Shown piece after piece: positions 41,439 to 50,715 of a stretch of DNA of 64,000 nucleotides; position 1 is the stretch's first letter; every line of letters begins with the position of its first letter. The position numbers and the translations under genes were made by a program. This DNA is from an uncultured Ruminococcus sp. GTDB taxonomy: Bacteria > Bacillota > Clostridia > Oscillospirales > Ruminococcaceae. The stretch is from the NCBI GenBank assembly GCA_902762785.1, contig CACWPL010000005.1, positions 62,001-126,000 on the forward strand. The letters run 5' to 3'. The notes beneath the pieces were generated by a model. That model searched no databases, was not told where the DNA came from, and saw nothing but the letters and a program-made list of their open reading frames with translations.

Positions 41439-42332
41439 ATGACGAAGTCGGTATTCCTCACCCTCACCGGCCGGACGAACGCCGGGAAGTCTACTTTGCT
41501 CAATGCCCTGATCGGCGAGAAGATCGCGTCCGTCTCCAGCAAGCCCCAGACCACGCGCACGCGCATCACGGGCATCCTGACCAAGGACGAGACGCAGTTC
41601 GTCTTCATCGACACCCCCGGCCTGCACCGCGGCAAGACCCGCCTGAGCAGCCATATGATGAAGACCGCGCAGGATTCCGCCGCCGACGCCGATGTCGTCC
41701 TCTACGTCATCGACTGCACCCGTCCGCTCCATGAGCAGGACGAGGAGATGCTGAAGAGCATCGCGGCGCGGAAGATAAAGTGCATCATCCTCGTCAACAA
41801 GATCGACCTGCTCGCGGACAAGTCCAAGATGATGCCGCTGCTCCTCAAGCTCGAGAACAGCTATCATCCGCACGCCATCATCCCGGTGAGCGCCGCGCAG
41901 AAGGACGGCCTCGACGACCTCATGCAGACGGCCGCCGCGCTCGCGCAGCCCTCTGTCCATTTCTTCCCGGACGACGCCTTCACCGACCAGCCCGAGCGCG
42001 TGCTGGCCGCGGAGATGATCCGTGAGAAGCTGCTGCGGATGCTCCGGGACGAGGTGCCGCACGGCATCGCCGTCACCGTCGAGAAGATGCAGGAGCGCGA
42101 CGACCGCGACCTCCTCGACATCTCCGCCGTCATCTACTGCGAGCGCGAGACCCACAAGGGCATCATCATCGGCAAGAACGGCGCCATGCTCAAAAAGATC
42201 GCCTCCGCCGCCCGCCATGACCTCGAGCAGTTCTTCGAGATCCAGGTCGACCTCAAGTGCTTCGTCAAGGTCAAGGAGGACTGGCGCAATAAGGAGGCGC
42301 TGATCCGCAGCTTCGGCCTGACGGAGACGTGA
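41439..42332 (+). CDS. era: GTPase Era
   Basis: Era binds 16S rRNA and aids 30S maturation. The 297-aa protein has G1 GRTNAGKS (11-18), the switch region TTRTRITGI, G3 DTPGLH, G4 NKID and a C-terminal KH domain with the family-typical IIIGKNGAMLKKIASAAR. It is in the conserved ybeY-era-recO order. Confidence 0.98.
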   Translation: MTKSVFLTLTGRTNAGKSTLLNALIGEKIASVSSKPQTTRTRITGILTKDETQFVFIDTPGLHRGKTRLSSHMMKTAQDSAADADVVLYVIDCTRPLHEQDEEMLKSIAARKIKCIILVNKIDLLADKSKMMPLLLKLENSYHPHAIIPVSAAQKDGLDDLMQTAAALAQPSVHFFPDDAFTDQPERVLAAEMIREKLLRMLRDEVPHGIAVTVEKMQERDDRDLLDISAVIYCERETHKGIIIGKNGAMLKKIASAARHDLEQFFEIQVDLKCFVKVKEDWRNKEALIRSFGLTET

Positions 42333-42397
42333 CATCTGTATAAAATGCCCCATCCGGCGCATACTTCTTTCAAACGCACAGAAAGGAGCGATGCCGG

Positions 42398-42544
42398 ATG
42401 GACGCGCATTGGGAGACCTTCGAGGAGACCGGCAGCGTGGCGGATTACCTCGCCTACGCCGCCATAAAGGGGATGGAACATGCTGAACGTGAAGGGACTC
42501 GTCCTGGACCAGCGGATGCTGGGGGAGCAGGATCGGTCCATTGA
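42398..42544 (+). CDS. YqzL-like small protein
   Basis: A 48-aa frame with AAGGAG nine bases upstream of the ATG. Its first 21 residues (MDAHWETFEETGSVADYLAYA) resemble YqzL of Firmicutes, which has the same W-x2-F-x2-TG-x4-YL pattern and also lies between era and recO. The C-terminal half (after residue 30) overlaps the start of recO in another frame and is Gly/Ala/Pro-rich, unlike YqzL. The function is unknown. Confidence 0.65.
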   Translation: MDAHWETFEETGSVADYLAYAAIKGMEHAEREGTRPGPADAGGAGSVH

Positions 42545-43250
42545 CGTACTGACGGCCGAATACGGCGTCATCAATATCATCGTCAAGGGGGCGGCGAAGC
42601 TGTCGAGCAAGACCGGCAGCGCCACACAGCTCTTTGCGTATTCGCAGTTCAGTCTGGCGGAGCGCAAGGGGCGCGGCGGCGCGCGGATCCTCGGCAGCGT
42701 CGCGCCCATCCATATTTTTTACGGGCTTCGCAGCTCCGTGACGGCCGTGGCGCTCGCGTCCTATATGGCGCAGGCCGCCAAGATGGCCGTGCTCCCGCGC
42801 TCCGGCGTGCCGGAGATGCTGCGCCTGCTCCTCAACAGCTTCCACCACCTCTCCGAGCGGACCTACCCCGAGGCGCATGTCAAGGCTGTGTTCGAGCTGA
42901 GGGCGGCGGCGCTGCTGGGCTTTTTGCCGGACGTGGTGATGTGCCGCGTCTGCGGGCAGTATCTGCCGGCGGAGCTTTGTTTTTTCATCGAGGACGGCAG
43001 CTTCATCTGCGCCGAGCACCTCGAGGAGGGCGAGCTGCGGCACTATGTCACCATGCCCGCTGGGACGCTCCTTGCGATCCGGCATATCGTCCTGCGCGAG
43101 CCGGAGCGGATCTTCTCCTTCAAGATCGCGCCGCACTGTGAAGCGCCGCTCGCGGCGTTCGCGGAGCAGTTTTTGCGCTATCACATCGACTGTGAGCTGC
43201 CGGCGCTGGGGTATTACCGCCAGATCGTCGACAGTCTCACGCCAACATGA
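42480..43250 (+). CDS. recO: DNA repair protein RecO
   Basis: RecO helps load RecA on SSB-coated DNA in the RecFOR pathway. The 256-aa protein starts with the OB fold (MLNVKGLVLDQRMLGEQDR, then LTAEYGVINIIVKGA) and continues into the helical domain with a zinc-binding element (CRVCGQYLP...ICAEH). It overlaps the YqzL-like gene by 65 bp. A hairpin (GCCCCCGC/GCGGGGGC, 43256-43275) follows but has no U-run, so transcription may continue to mutS2. Confidence 0.95.
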   Translation: MLNVKGLVLDQRMLGEQDRSIDVLTAEYGVINIIVKGAAKLSSKTGSATQLFAYSQFSLAERKGRGGARILGSVAPIHIFYGLRSSVTAVALASYMAQAAKMAVLPRSGVPEMLRLLLNSFHHLSERTYPEAHVKAVFELRAAALLGFLPDVVMCRVCGQYLPAELCFFIEDGSFICAEHLEEGELRHYVTMPAGTLLAIRHIVLREPERIFSFKIAPHCEAPLAAFAEQFLRYHIDCELPALGYYRQIVDSLTPT

Positions 43251-43333
43251 CACCTGCCCCCGCATCTGCGGGGGCTATGAGCATGTCCGATCATTTTCGA
43301 TACATCTTTTGATACATATATAAAGGAGGCTAT

Positions 43334-45724
43334 ATGCAGCCATTTGAACAGGTCCTGGAATTGGACAAGGTACTGGCACGGGCGGCCGCGTTCACGTCGA
43401 ACGAGACGAGCCGCCGCATGATGCTGGAGACGCGTCCCTCCTCTGACCTCGCCGTCGTGCGGGAGGAGACGCTGAAAACGGACGACGCCCTGCGGCTCGC
43501 GATGCAGTTCGGCACGCCGCCGTTCCAGGGCTTCAAGAACATTTGCAATATGGTCACGCGCGCGGCGTCCGGCGCACGGCTCTCGCTGCGTGACCTCATG
43601 GACGTCGAGGATCTGCTCCGGCAGGCACAGGCGCTCTACCAGTGGTACGGCCATTGCAGCGAGACGCCGTCGTCGCTCGACTACCTCTTCTCGCTCGTCG
43701 TGCCGGACGATGCCCTGCTGACCACCCTCGAGCGCTCCATCGTCTCCGAGGAGGAGCTGGCGGATGCCGCGAGCCCCACCCTCGCCGAGGTGCGCCGCAA
43801 GCTCCTGCGCTCGCGGTCCCACCTGCGTGAGACGCTCGATAAGATGATCCGCGACAAGTCCATGCAAAAGTATTTGCAGGACGCCACCGTCACCCTGCGT
43901 GACGGGCGGTTCGTACTGCCGGTCAAGAGCGAGTACCGCAGCCAGGTCGCCGGCCTGATCCACGACACGTCCTCCTCGGGCGCGACCATCTTCATCGAGC
44001 CGATGCAGATCGTGGAGGCCAACAACGACATCCGCCTCCTCGAGAGCCTTGAGGCCGAGGAGATCGACCGCATCATGCAGAAGCTCTGCGCGGCCGTCGG
44101 TGCCCAGGCTCCTGCCCTGCGCCGGATGCACGACACCTGCGCCGAGCTGGACTATTACTTCGCCAAGGCCAACTACGGCGCCTCGATCAAGGCCGTCCGC
44201 CCCGCGATCGGGGACGATGGCGTCATCGAGCTGAAAAAGGCGCGCCATCCCCTGCTCGACCAGAGCAAGGCCGTCCCGATCTCGCTCGCACTCGGCGAGA
44301 CCCACAGCGCCCTCATCGTCACCGGCCCGAATACCGGCGGTAAGACCGTCGCGCTGAAAACGGTCGGACTGCTCACCGCCATGACCATGTGCGGTCTGCT
44401 GATCCCCGTCGCGGACGGGAGCCGCATCTCCGTCTTTCGCCACATCCTTGCGGACATCGGCGATTCCCAGAGCATCGAGCAGAGTCTCTCGACCTTCTCG
44501 TCCCACACGGTCAACGTCGTGGAGATCCTGAACACCGCCGACGACAGCACGCTCGTCCTGCTCGATGAGCTCGGCGGCGGCACCGACCCGGTCGAGGGCG
44601 CGGCGCTTGCCATCTCCGTCATCGACGACCTCAAGCAGTGCGGCACCAAGCTCATGGTCACGACGCATTACCAGGAGCTCAAGCTCTACGCCGCCGATGC
44701 CCCGGACGTGGTGAACGCGTCCTGCGAGTTCGACAGTGAGACGCTGCGGCCGACCTATCGGCTCATCATCGGCTCGCCCGGCAAGTCGAACGCCTTCGCG
44801 ATCTCCCGTCAGCTCGGGATGCCGGAGCATGTGCTCAAGCACGCAGAATCGCTGATCTCCGAGGACGACCTGCGCTTCGAGCACGTCATCGAGCGCTTCG
44901 AGGAGAGCCGACGCGCCCTCGAGGCCGAGCGGGAGGAGGCTGCGCGTCTGCGTGCCGAGGCCGAGGCGCTCAAGGCTGAGTGGCAGGAGAAGCGCGATGC
45001 GGCCGCCCGTGAGGAGAAGGACGTCCTCGAGCGTGCCGCCGCACAGGCCAACCGCATCCTCGACACGACCAAGGCACAGTCCAACGCCCTCCTCGACGAG
45101 CTCGACAAGCTCCGCAAGGAGAAGGATAAGGCCGATTTTTCGGCGCGTGTCTCCGCGGCCAAGGGCGCGAGCGGCCAGACCCTCCGCGACATGTACAAGA
45201 CCGCGAACCCCGTCATCGGCTCGACGGACGAGAACGGCGACTATGTCCTCCCGCGTCCGCTGCAAAAGGGCGACCGCGTCCTGATCGCCGACCTGAATCA
45301 GGAGGCGACCGTCAGCGCCGAGCCCGACCGCAAGGGCAATGTCATGGTGCAGATGGGCATCATGAAGATGAAGATCCAGATCGACCGGCTCCGTCTCCTC
45401 GACAAGACCAAGACGAATGCCGCCGCCAAGGCCAAAAAGCCCCAGCGCCGCGGCCAGGTCTCGACCAAGGTGGAGCGCAAGGGCTCCATGGAGCTCGACA
45501 TCCGCGGCTATGCCTGTGACGAGGGCGTGCGCGAGATGGAGCAGTTCATCGACGGCGCACTGATGTCCCACATCGGCACCGTGACGATCATCCACGGCAA
45601 AGGCACCGGCCTGCTCCGCAAGGCGATCCAGCAGCGGCTCAAGAGCATGAAGCGCGTCAAGTCCTTCCGCAGCGGCCTCTACGGCGAGGGCGAGGACGGC
45701 GTCACCATCGTGACGCTCGAATGA
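43334..45724 (+). CDS. mutS2: Endonuclease MutS2
   Basis: MutS2 suppresses recombination or, in Bacillus, acts on collided ribosomes. The 796-aa protein has the MutS core and ATPase (GPNTGGKT near 332, LLDELGGGTDPVEGAALA, TTHYQELK), a coiled-coil insert (about 510-600), a KOW-like segment (KGDRVLIADLNQEATV) and a C-terminal Smr nuclease domain (LDIRGYACDEGVREM, IHGKGTGLLRKAI). It lacks the mismatch-recognition domain of MutS. GGAGG precedes the ATG, and a strong terminator follows. Confidence 0.97.
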   Translation: MQPFEQVLELDKVLARAAAFTSNETSRRMMLETRPSSDLAVVREETLKTDDALRLAMQFGTPPFQGFKNICNMVTRAASGARLSLRDLMDVEDLLRQAQALYQWYGHCSETPSSLDYLFSLVVPDDALLTTLERSIVSEEELADAASPTLAEVRRKLLRSRSHLRETLDKMIRDKSMQKYLQDATVTLRDGRFVLPVKSEYRSQVAGLIHDTSSSGATIFIEPMQIVEANNDIRLLESLEAEEIDRIMQKLCAAVGAQAPALRRMHDTCAELDYYFAKANYGASIKAVRPAIGDDGVIELKKARHPLLDQSKAVPISLALGETHSALIVTGPNTGGKTVALKTVGLLTAMTMCGLLIPVADGSRISVFRHILADIGDSQSIEQSLSTFSSHTVNVVEILNTADDSTLVLLDELGGGTDPVEGAALAISVIDDLKQCGTKLMVTTHYQELKLYAADAPDVVNASCEFDSETLRPTYRLIIGSPGKSNAFAISRQLGMPEHVLKHAESLISEDDLRFEHVIERFEESRRALEAEREEAARLRAEAEALKAEWQEKRDAAAREEKDVLERAAAQANRILDTTKAQSNALLDELDKLRKEKDKADFSARVSAAKGASGQTLRDMYKTANPVIGSTDENGDYVLPRPLQKGDRVLIADLNQEATVSAEPDRKGNVMVQMGIMKMKIQIDRLRLLDKTKTNAAAKAKKPQRRGQVSTKVERKGSMELDIRGYACDEGVREMEQFIDGALMSHIGTVTIIHGKGTGLLRKAIQQRLKSMKRVKSFRSGLYGEGEDGVTIVTLE

Positions 45725-45741
45725 CCCCCATAGATGACGAC

Positions 45742-45774
45742 AGCGCCCTCCCCGGCATGGGGAGGGCGCTTTTT
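45742..45774 (+). terminator. Intrinsic terminator after mutS2, probably bidirectional
   Basis: AGCGCCCTCCCC-GGCAT-GGGGAGGGCGCT followed by TTTT. It lies between convergent mutS2 and the GH9 gene. Confidence 0.9.
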
Positions 45775-45786
45775 GGCGATATTCTG

Positions 45787-48579
45787 TCACTTCTTGCGCT
45801 TGAGCTTTACGAGCAGGTAGATGAAGATCTCCAGCGAGATCAGGCCGGCGAGGATGCCGCCCACGATCCACGGCACCTCCGGGGTGACGCCGTTGCCGGC
45901 GGGCGGTGCGGAGGGGCTGGAGAGATCCGAGACCTCGACCGTCAGATCCGCCGTGGCGGGCGCGGTCGCGGCGATCTCGGAGGCCGCCTCGGAGTCGTAG
46001 GTCTGCTTGGTGTTCGAGGTGCCGCTGCAGCCGTCGTTCCGGCCGACGGACTTCGCACCGGCCTCGATGCCGCCGTCTGCCTCGCAGAGGTACGCCGTCA
46101 CCCACGCGAGGGGCGCGTTCCAGTTGATCGTACACTCATTGACCGACCAGGCCTCGATGTGGTCCAAGTAGCACTTCTGCGGCGGGATCTGGCCCTTTTT
46201 CCATCCGGAGCCGCGAACCCACGGGTCCTCCATGCCGGAGTTCGGACCGCCCACCAGCACGCCGCACGGCGCCTTCGGGAAGTCCGGCGAGATCTGATAC
46301 GACCACCATCTGTGGTGGGGATACTGCGCACTGTGCGTGCCGTAGCCGGTGACGTAGGAATAGTCCATCGGGTCGCGGCCCAGGAGATAGTCCATCGCGG
46401 AGACCACGCCGCCGAGGTAGTCGGAGTTCGTGTTGAGGTCGTAGGCGAAGGCCAGGATGATCGCATTATCGGCCACGAAGGAGTTCGAGCCCCAGACGTA
46501 GCCCGCGTCGGTGTCCGCATAGCTGATCTGGCTCGCGCGGAACGGCAGACCGTAGCCCTGGCTCCGCTCGATGGTCAGATAGAGGTCGGCGGCCGCCTTG
46601 ATGCTGTCCTCCAGACGGGACGCGTCCTGGTCGGCGAGGTCGTCGCGGTGCAGCGCCATCGTCAGGGAGCCGAGCGCGGCGGTGTGGCCCCAGTCGAAGC
46701 TGCCGGTGATCCCGGCGGCCTCTCCCCCGCTCAGATCCGTCGGGATCTGGAGAAAATAGGGACTTGCCTGCATGTCCTTCCAATAGGCATCGTCGCCCGT
46801 GGTCGCGTAGAGCTCGCAGGCTGCCCAGTAGAACTCGTCCGTCGCATCGTCATCGCCATAGGCACCGCCGCCGACCGACTCGTCAAGGGGCGCGTACATG
46901 GCGGGATGCTTTTTGGCCGCTTCATAGGCATTTTTCGCCGCTGTCAGGCAGGTCTCCGCAAAGCTCGGGTCGAGCTCCTTCCAGAGACGCGCGCTCTGTG
47001 CAGCGCACGCGGCGAGGTTCAGGGTCGCGGCGGTCGTGGGGGGCTTGAGGATGCGCTCCTCGGGGTCGTCCGCAGGCGCGACGGCCAGCGCCGTCCACTT
47101 GATGTCGTGGACCTTGTGATAGGCCATGTCCTTGCAGTCGCCGTCCTTGACCATCATCTTCAGCATCCACTCCATCTCCCACCTTGCCTCGTCGAGGAGG
47201 TCGGGATAGCCGTTGCTGTTCTCGGGGAGCGCCATGGTGCCGTCGGCGTAGGCATCGTCCGTGCCGCGCAGATAGGCGCGCTCGTACTGATCCTGGAGGA
47301 GCCAGAGCGAGATGCCGCCGTTGACGACATATTTGCCGTGGTCGCCGGCGTCATACCATCCGCCGGTGACGTCCTGCGTGCCGGAGGAGGCGGTGTATCC
47401 CCAGGTCTGCTCGATCGTGGCGACGTCGGACGTGTGTCCCGCCGGACGCGCAAGGGACGCGGCATCGCCGGAGGTGATGTACTGCGACTCGATCGCGATG
47501 CCGGAGCGGTTCTGGTAGAAATAATCCAGCGCATCATACAGCATCCCCGAATACGCCGACCGCACGCCGATGTCGAAGCTGCGGCTCACGGCGCCCTCGG
47601 CGGTCGCGAGGGTGTAGGTGCCCTCGTCATGGAAGTCAGAGAAGTCGAGGATGTGGACGGTATCGCCCGAATCTGCGTCATATCCGAATACCTCGGACGT
47701 CCCCGACCACACGCTCTTGCCGGAGGAGTCCTTGACCTCGAACGCCACCGGATCGGACGCCGTCGAGAGCAGGGTCGCACGCTTCGGCGCGTTCGGGAAG
47801 TAGCCGACCTGGTTCGTCAGGATGTCCGCACGCTGCCACGGCTCGGGGGCGATGTAGTCGTTCGTGCTGTCGTTCATGTCGAGCAGCACGAGGTTATCGA
47901 ACTTGAGCTGTGTCCCGGCCGGGAAGCAGACGCTGGGCGTGTACTGGCCGTCACCGCCGAAATGGAACGTCCACTCGCCCGTCCCGGCGGCGTTCGTGGC
48001 ACGCTCGCCGTTGCTGCCGAGGGTGAACTCGTAGGCGAAGGTGTTCCACTGATTCCCGTTGATGTTGACGCCCTGCCAGGAATTGTAGTCCCCCCACTGG
48101 CCGTTCGGCGCGGCGCTGCGGAGCGCCTGCTCGACGTCCGCCTGGGAGGCCTTCTCGTCATAGGTCATGGTCAGCATGTTGCCATTGGAGTGCCAGAGCT
48201 CGGCATCGTCATTGGTCATGTCGCCGAGCTTGGCATACATCCACCCGGAATTGCTCGCCCAGACGCTGTAGGTCAGGCGGTAGGTGTGGCCGGAGACGAG
48301 CGTCAGGCTGCGGTGGCGGAACTGGCAGTCCCACCGATCCTCACCGCCATTGGACACGCCGCCGGGATTCTCGATCGTGATGTTATAGGTGCCGCCGTCG
48401 ATGGAGAAATCCATCTTGCCGGTCATGGACTCGCAGATGTGCCACGGCAGACCGACGCCGTCATTGAAGTCGGACTGGCCGAGCAGCTCACCGGCGCCCG
48501 CGGGGAGCGCGGCCGTCTGCCAGAGGAGCGCCGCTGCCGCAAGGACGGCTGCAGTGCGTTTCGTATGCGAATGGATCAT
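45787..48579 (-). CDS. GH9 endoglucanase, membrane-anchored, with N-terminal CBM and Ig-like domain
   Basis: The 930-aa protein would hydrolyse beta-1,4-glucans outside the cell. It has a signal peptide (1 to about 29), a CBM4/9-like carbohydrate-binding module (about 33-240), an Ig-like domain (about 250-340, LTNQVGYFPNAPKRA) and the GH9 barrel. Hallmarks are VTGGWYDAGDHGKYVV (catalytic Asp pair), HHRWWSYQ and NECTINWNAPLAWV (catalytic Glu). The C-terminus is a Ser/Pro linker, a hydrophobic segment (WIVGGILAGLISLEIFIYLL) and KLKRKK. It has no dockerin, so it is held by a membrane anchor rather than by a cellulosome. It starts 41 bp after the sensor/GGDEF gene on the same strand. Confidence 0.93.
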   Translation of the reverse strand: MIHSHTKRTAAVLAAAALLWQTAALPAGAGELLGQSDFNDGVGLPWHICESMTGKMDFSIDGGTYNITIENPGGVSNGGEDRWDCQFRHRSLTLVSGHTYRLTYSVWASNSGWMYAKLGDMTNDDAELWHSNGNMLTMTYDEKASQADVEQALRSAAPNGQWGDYNSWQGVNINGNQWNTFAYEFTLGSNGERATNAAGTGEWTFHFGGDGQYTPSVCFPAGTQLKFDNLVLLDMNDSTNDYIAPEPWQRADILTNQVGYFPNAPKRATLLSTASDPVAFEVKDSSGKSVWSGTSEVFGYDADSGDTVHILDFSDFHDEGTYTLATAEGAVSRSFDIGVRSAYSGMLYDALDYFYQNRSGIAIESQYITSGDAASLARPAGHTSDVATIEQTWGYTASSGTQDVTGGWYDAGDHGKYVVNGGISLWLLQDQYERAYLRGTDDAYADGTMALPENSNGYPDLLDEARWEMEWMLKMMVKDGDCKDMAYHKVHDIKWTALAVAPADDPEERILKPPTTAATLNLAACAAQSARLWKELDPSFAETCLTAAKNAYEAAKKHPAMYAPLDESVGGGAYGDDDATDEFYWAACELYATTGDDAYWKDMQASPYFLQIPTDLSGGEAAGITGSFDWGHTAALGSLTMALHRDDLADQDASRLEDSIKAAADLYLTIERSQGYGLPFRASQISYADTDAGYVWGSNSFVADNAIILAFAYDLNTNSDYLGGVVSAMDYLLGRDPMDYSYVTGYGTHSAQYPHHRWWSYQISPDFPKAPCGVLVGGPNSGMEDPWVRGSGWKKGQIPPQKCYLDHIEAWSVNECTINWNAPLAWVTAYLCEADGGIEAGAKSVGRNDGCSGTSNTKQTYDSEAASEIAATAPATADLTVEVSDLSSPSAPPAGNGVTPEVPWIVGGILAGLISLEIFIYLLVKLKRKK

Positions 48580-48620
48580 CTTCTCTTCTCCCTTTCCGCC
48601 GCTGTCGGCGTGATCTCTAT

Positions 48621-50531
48621 TTAGGAACGTGCCTTGCGCCGCGCGGTCTTGTTGGCGTACATGCGGGCATCAGCCTCGTCGAGGAACTGCTGGAGCGTGT
48701 CGTCCGCGCGGACGGTCTCACAGACATAGCCCAGGCTCACGCCCACCTCATAGGGCTTGCCGGCCTCCTCGTTGTAGCGCTCGAGGTAGCGCTGGATATA
48801 GCAGATGTAGCCCTGCACCATCTCCTCGGTGTAGATGTCGCAGCCGATGATGAGGAACTCGTCGCCGCCCGTGCGCGCGACGATCTCGCCGCGCTCCATG
48901 CTCTTGTTGAGCGCGTCCGCCACGACGGTGATCGCGTTGTCGCCCTCGACATGGCCATAGCTGTCGTTGATGGTCTTGAGGAGGTCGAGGTCGGCGGCGA
49001 TGACGAGCAGCCGCTTCTCCGGCGTCCCCTGCGCCTTCTCGAAGACGAGGGGCGCATAGTGCAGGAAGCCGTGGCGGTCGAAGATGCCCGTGAGCGCGTC
49101 GCGGATGGAGGCGGAGAACAGGCGCTGGTTCAGGCTGCTGAAATTGTTGCGGATGCGGATGAACTCCAGCGCGTTGTTGACGTTGCGCGTCCAGCGGTGA
49201 TAGAGCGAATCGAACGCCCGCACGGCCGTGCCGTAGCCGTAGACCGTGTAGCCGAAGCAGCGTTCGTTGAAGTGCAGCGGCGTGACGTAGTAGGCACGCG
49301 GGGCGTCACGGTCGTCGTGGAGCGCCGGGAACAGGTCGCGGCGCAGGAAGGTCTCATCGGTGACGATGCCCGTCTTGTCCGTACACGAGATGCGCAGGTG
49401 CATCCGCTCGGTGTAGTCGTCATAGTCGGACACATCGTCCGTGTTCTTGGAGAGGTCGTCCCACTCGTCGCACAGGCAGAGATAATAGTCGTTCCACCCG
49501 GACAGCAGGTAGAAATGCTCCATGATCTTCGCGAGGAGCTGGTCGAGGGTGGTGCAGGCGTTGAGCTTCTCGGCCATGGCCACGTCCTCATAGAGCTTGC
49601 GGTAGGCCTCTGTCTCACGCTGTTCGGCGCGATATTCCTTGAAATTGCGGAGGAAGTCCTTGCCGCAGCCGCAGGTCTCCGCCGGGACGAGCCGTCCCTC
49701 GTCGCACTGGACGGGCGGCGCCTCCTCGCCGGTGATGAGCCGATGCGCCCGCAGCACGCCCTCGATGCCGAGCCGCACGAGCGGGCGGACATAGGTCGTG
49801 ATCGAGGGGACATGCTCCGCGGACTTGGTGTCCGAATCGTAGCCTGCGATCAGGATGTCCCCCGGCACGCGGATGCCGCGCTCCATGAGGCGGTCGCAGA
49901 GGGTGATCGCAGCCATGTCGCACCCGCAGACGATGGCCTCGGGCATCTCGATCTTGCCGTCCGCGATGTCGTCGCCGAGCTTTTCGGCGGCCTGTGTCCA
50001 GAAATCGCCATAGATCTCGTAGCCGTCCGGGATGACGAGGCCATGGGCGGCCATGCTCTTCCGAAACCCGGAGAGCCGCGCCTCGGCCTGGAGATTCCCG
50101 CGGAATCCCGTCAGACAGAGGATCCGCCTGCACCCGTGGACGTCGATCATGTGGTCGGTGACGCCGGCGAAAGCCAGCTCGTCATTGACGGAGATGCTCG
50201 AAAAGCGAGGGTCGTCGCTCTCGATCGCCACGACCGGCACGCCGCAGCCCTCCAGGAGCAGCCGCTCGACCAGGTCGCGCAGGTTGTTGCTGTTGAACGA
50301 CGCCGGTGCGTAGATGACCGCATCGAACTGTGAAAAGTCCACCAGACTGAAGATCCTGTTCTCGCCGCGCTGGTACTCCGACTGGTTGTCGTAGCTCATG
50401 AAGGGCGAGAATACGACCACATCATAGTTCAATGCGAACGCCTGGGACAGGATGCCCTGCAAGAACATATGCTGGTAGCTCTTATAGCTGACACCGGCAC
50501 AGAGCACGGCGATCCGCCTGCGGTCCTTCAT
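48621..50531 (-). CDS. Diguanylate cyclase with LacI-type sugar-binding sensor domain
   Basis: The 636-aa cytoplasmic protein has no signal peptide or membrane segment. Residues about 5-300 form a LacI/PurR-type periplasmic-binding fold without a DNA-binding helix-turn-helix (FSPFMSYDN, ISVNDELAFAGVTDHMI, CLTGFRGN, IVCGCDMAAI, ILIAGYDS). A CGCG motif and a helical/GAF-like part (about 305-470) follow. The GGDEF domain spans about 478-636, with an intact active site ARTGGDEFLII at about 555 and no RxxD inhibitory site. It would make cyclic di-GMP in response to a sugar. The GH9 gene directly downstream suggests cellodextrin sensing; that is inference. The start was placed at the ATG at 50531. 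Confidence 0.85.
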   Translation of the reverse strand: MKDRRRIAVLCAGVSYKSYQHMFLQGILSQAFALNYDVVVFSPFMSYDNQSEYQRGENRIFSLVDFSQFDAVIYAPASFNSNNLRDLVERLLLEGCGVPVVAIESDDPRFSSISVNDELAFAGVTDHMIDVHGCRRILCLTGFRGNLQAEARLSGFRKSMAAHGLVIPDGYEIYGDFWTQAAEKLGDDIADGKIEMPEAIVCGCDMAAITLCDRLMERGIRVPGDILIAGYDSDTKSAEHVPSITTYVRPLVRLGIEGVLRAHRLITGEEAPPVQCDEGRLVPAETCGCGKDFLRNFKEYRAEQRETEAYRKLYEDVAMAEKLNACTTLDQLLAKIMEHFYLLSGWNDYYLCLCDEWDDLSKNTDDVSDYDDYTERMHLRISCTDKTGIVTDETFLRRDLFPALHDDRDAPRAYYVTPLHFNERCFGYTVYGYGTAVRAFDSLYHRWTRNVNNALEFIRIRNNFSSLNQRLFSASIRDALTGIFDRHGFLHYAPLVFEKAQGTPEKRLLVIAADLDLLKTINDSYGHVEGDNAITVVADALNKSMERGEIVARTGGDEFLIIGCDIYTEEMVQGYICYIQRYLERYNEEAGKPYEVGVSLGYVCETVRADDTLQQFLDEADARMYANKTARRKARS

Positions 50532-50584
50532 TTCGTCACACGCCCCCTTTTGGAATGATCTCACTGTCTGTATCGTGGCAAGAC

Positions 50585-50615
50585 GCACACAATACCTCAT
50601 TATCATTGTAGCAAA
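50585..50615 (-). promoter_or_regulatory. Probable promoter of the sensor/GGDEF-GH9 unit
   Basis: On the minus strand TTGTAC, 17 bp, TACAAT, in the 110 bp before the start codon. The coordinates are approximate and the -35 is weak. Confidence 0.5.
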
Positions 50616-50666
50616 AATAGTGCAAATGTACAATGCATAAATTATGAACGAAGCGAGAACAGTCCA

Positions 50667-50709
50667 TGAAAAACGCCGCCCCTTCCGCTGTTTGCGGGAG
50701 GGACGGCGT
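50667..50709 (-). terminator. Intrinsic terminator after ohrR
   Basis: ACGCCGTCCCTCCCGC and GCGGAAGGGGCGGCGT form a long stem with a few mismatches, followed by TTTTC on the minus strand. Confidence 0.85.
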
Positions 50710-50715
50710 GGGGGC

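Noticed and set aside
43214-46135. A minus-strand open frame of 973 codons opposite mutS2
   Set aside because: It runs antisense through mutS2 and shows no recognisable motif, start site or promoter.
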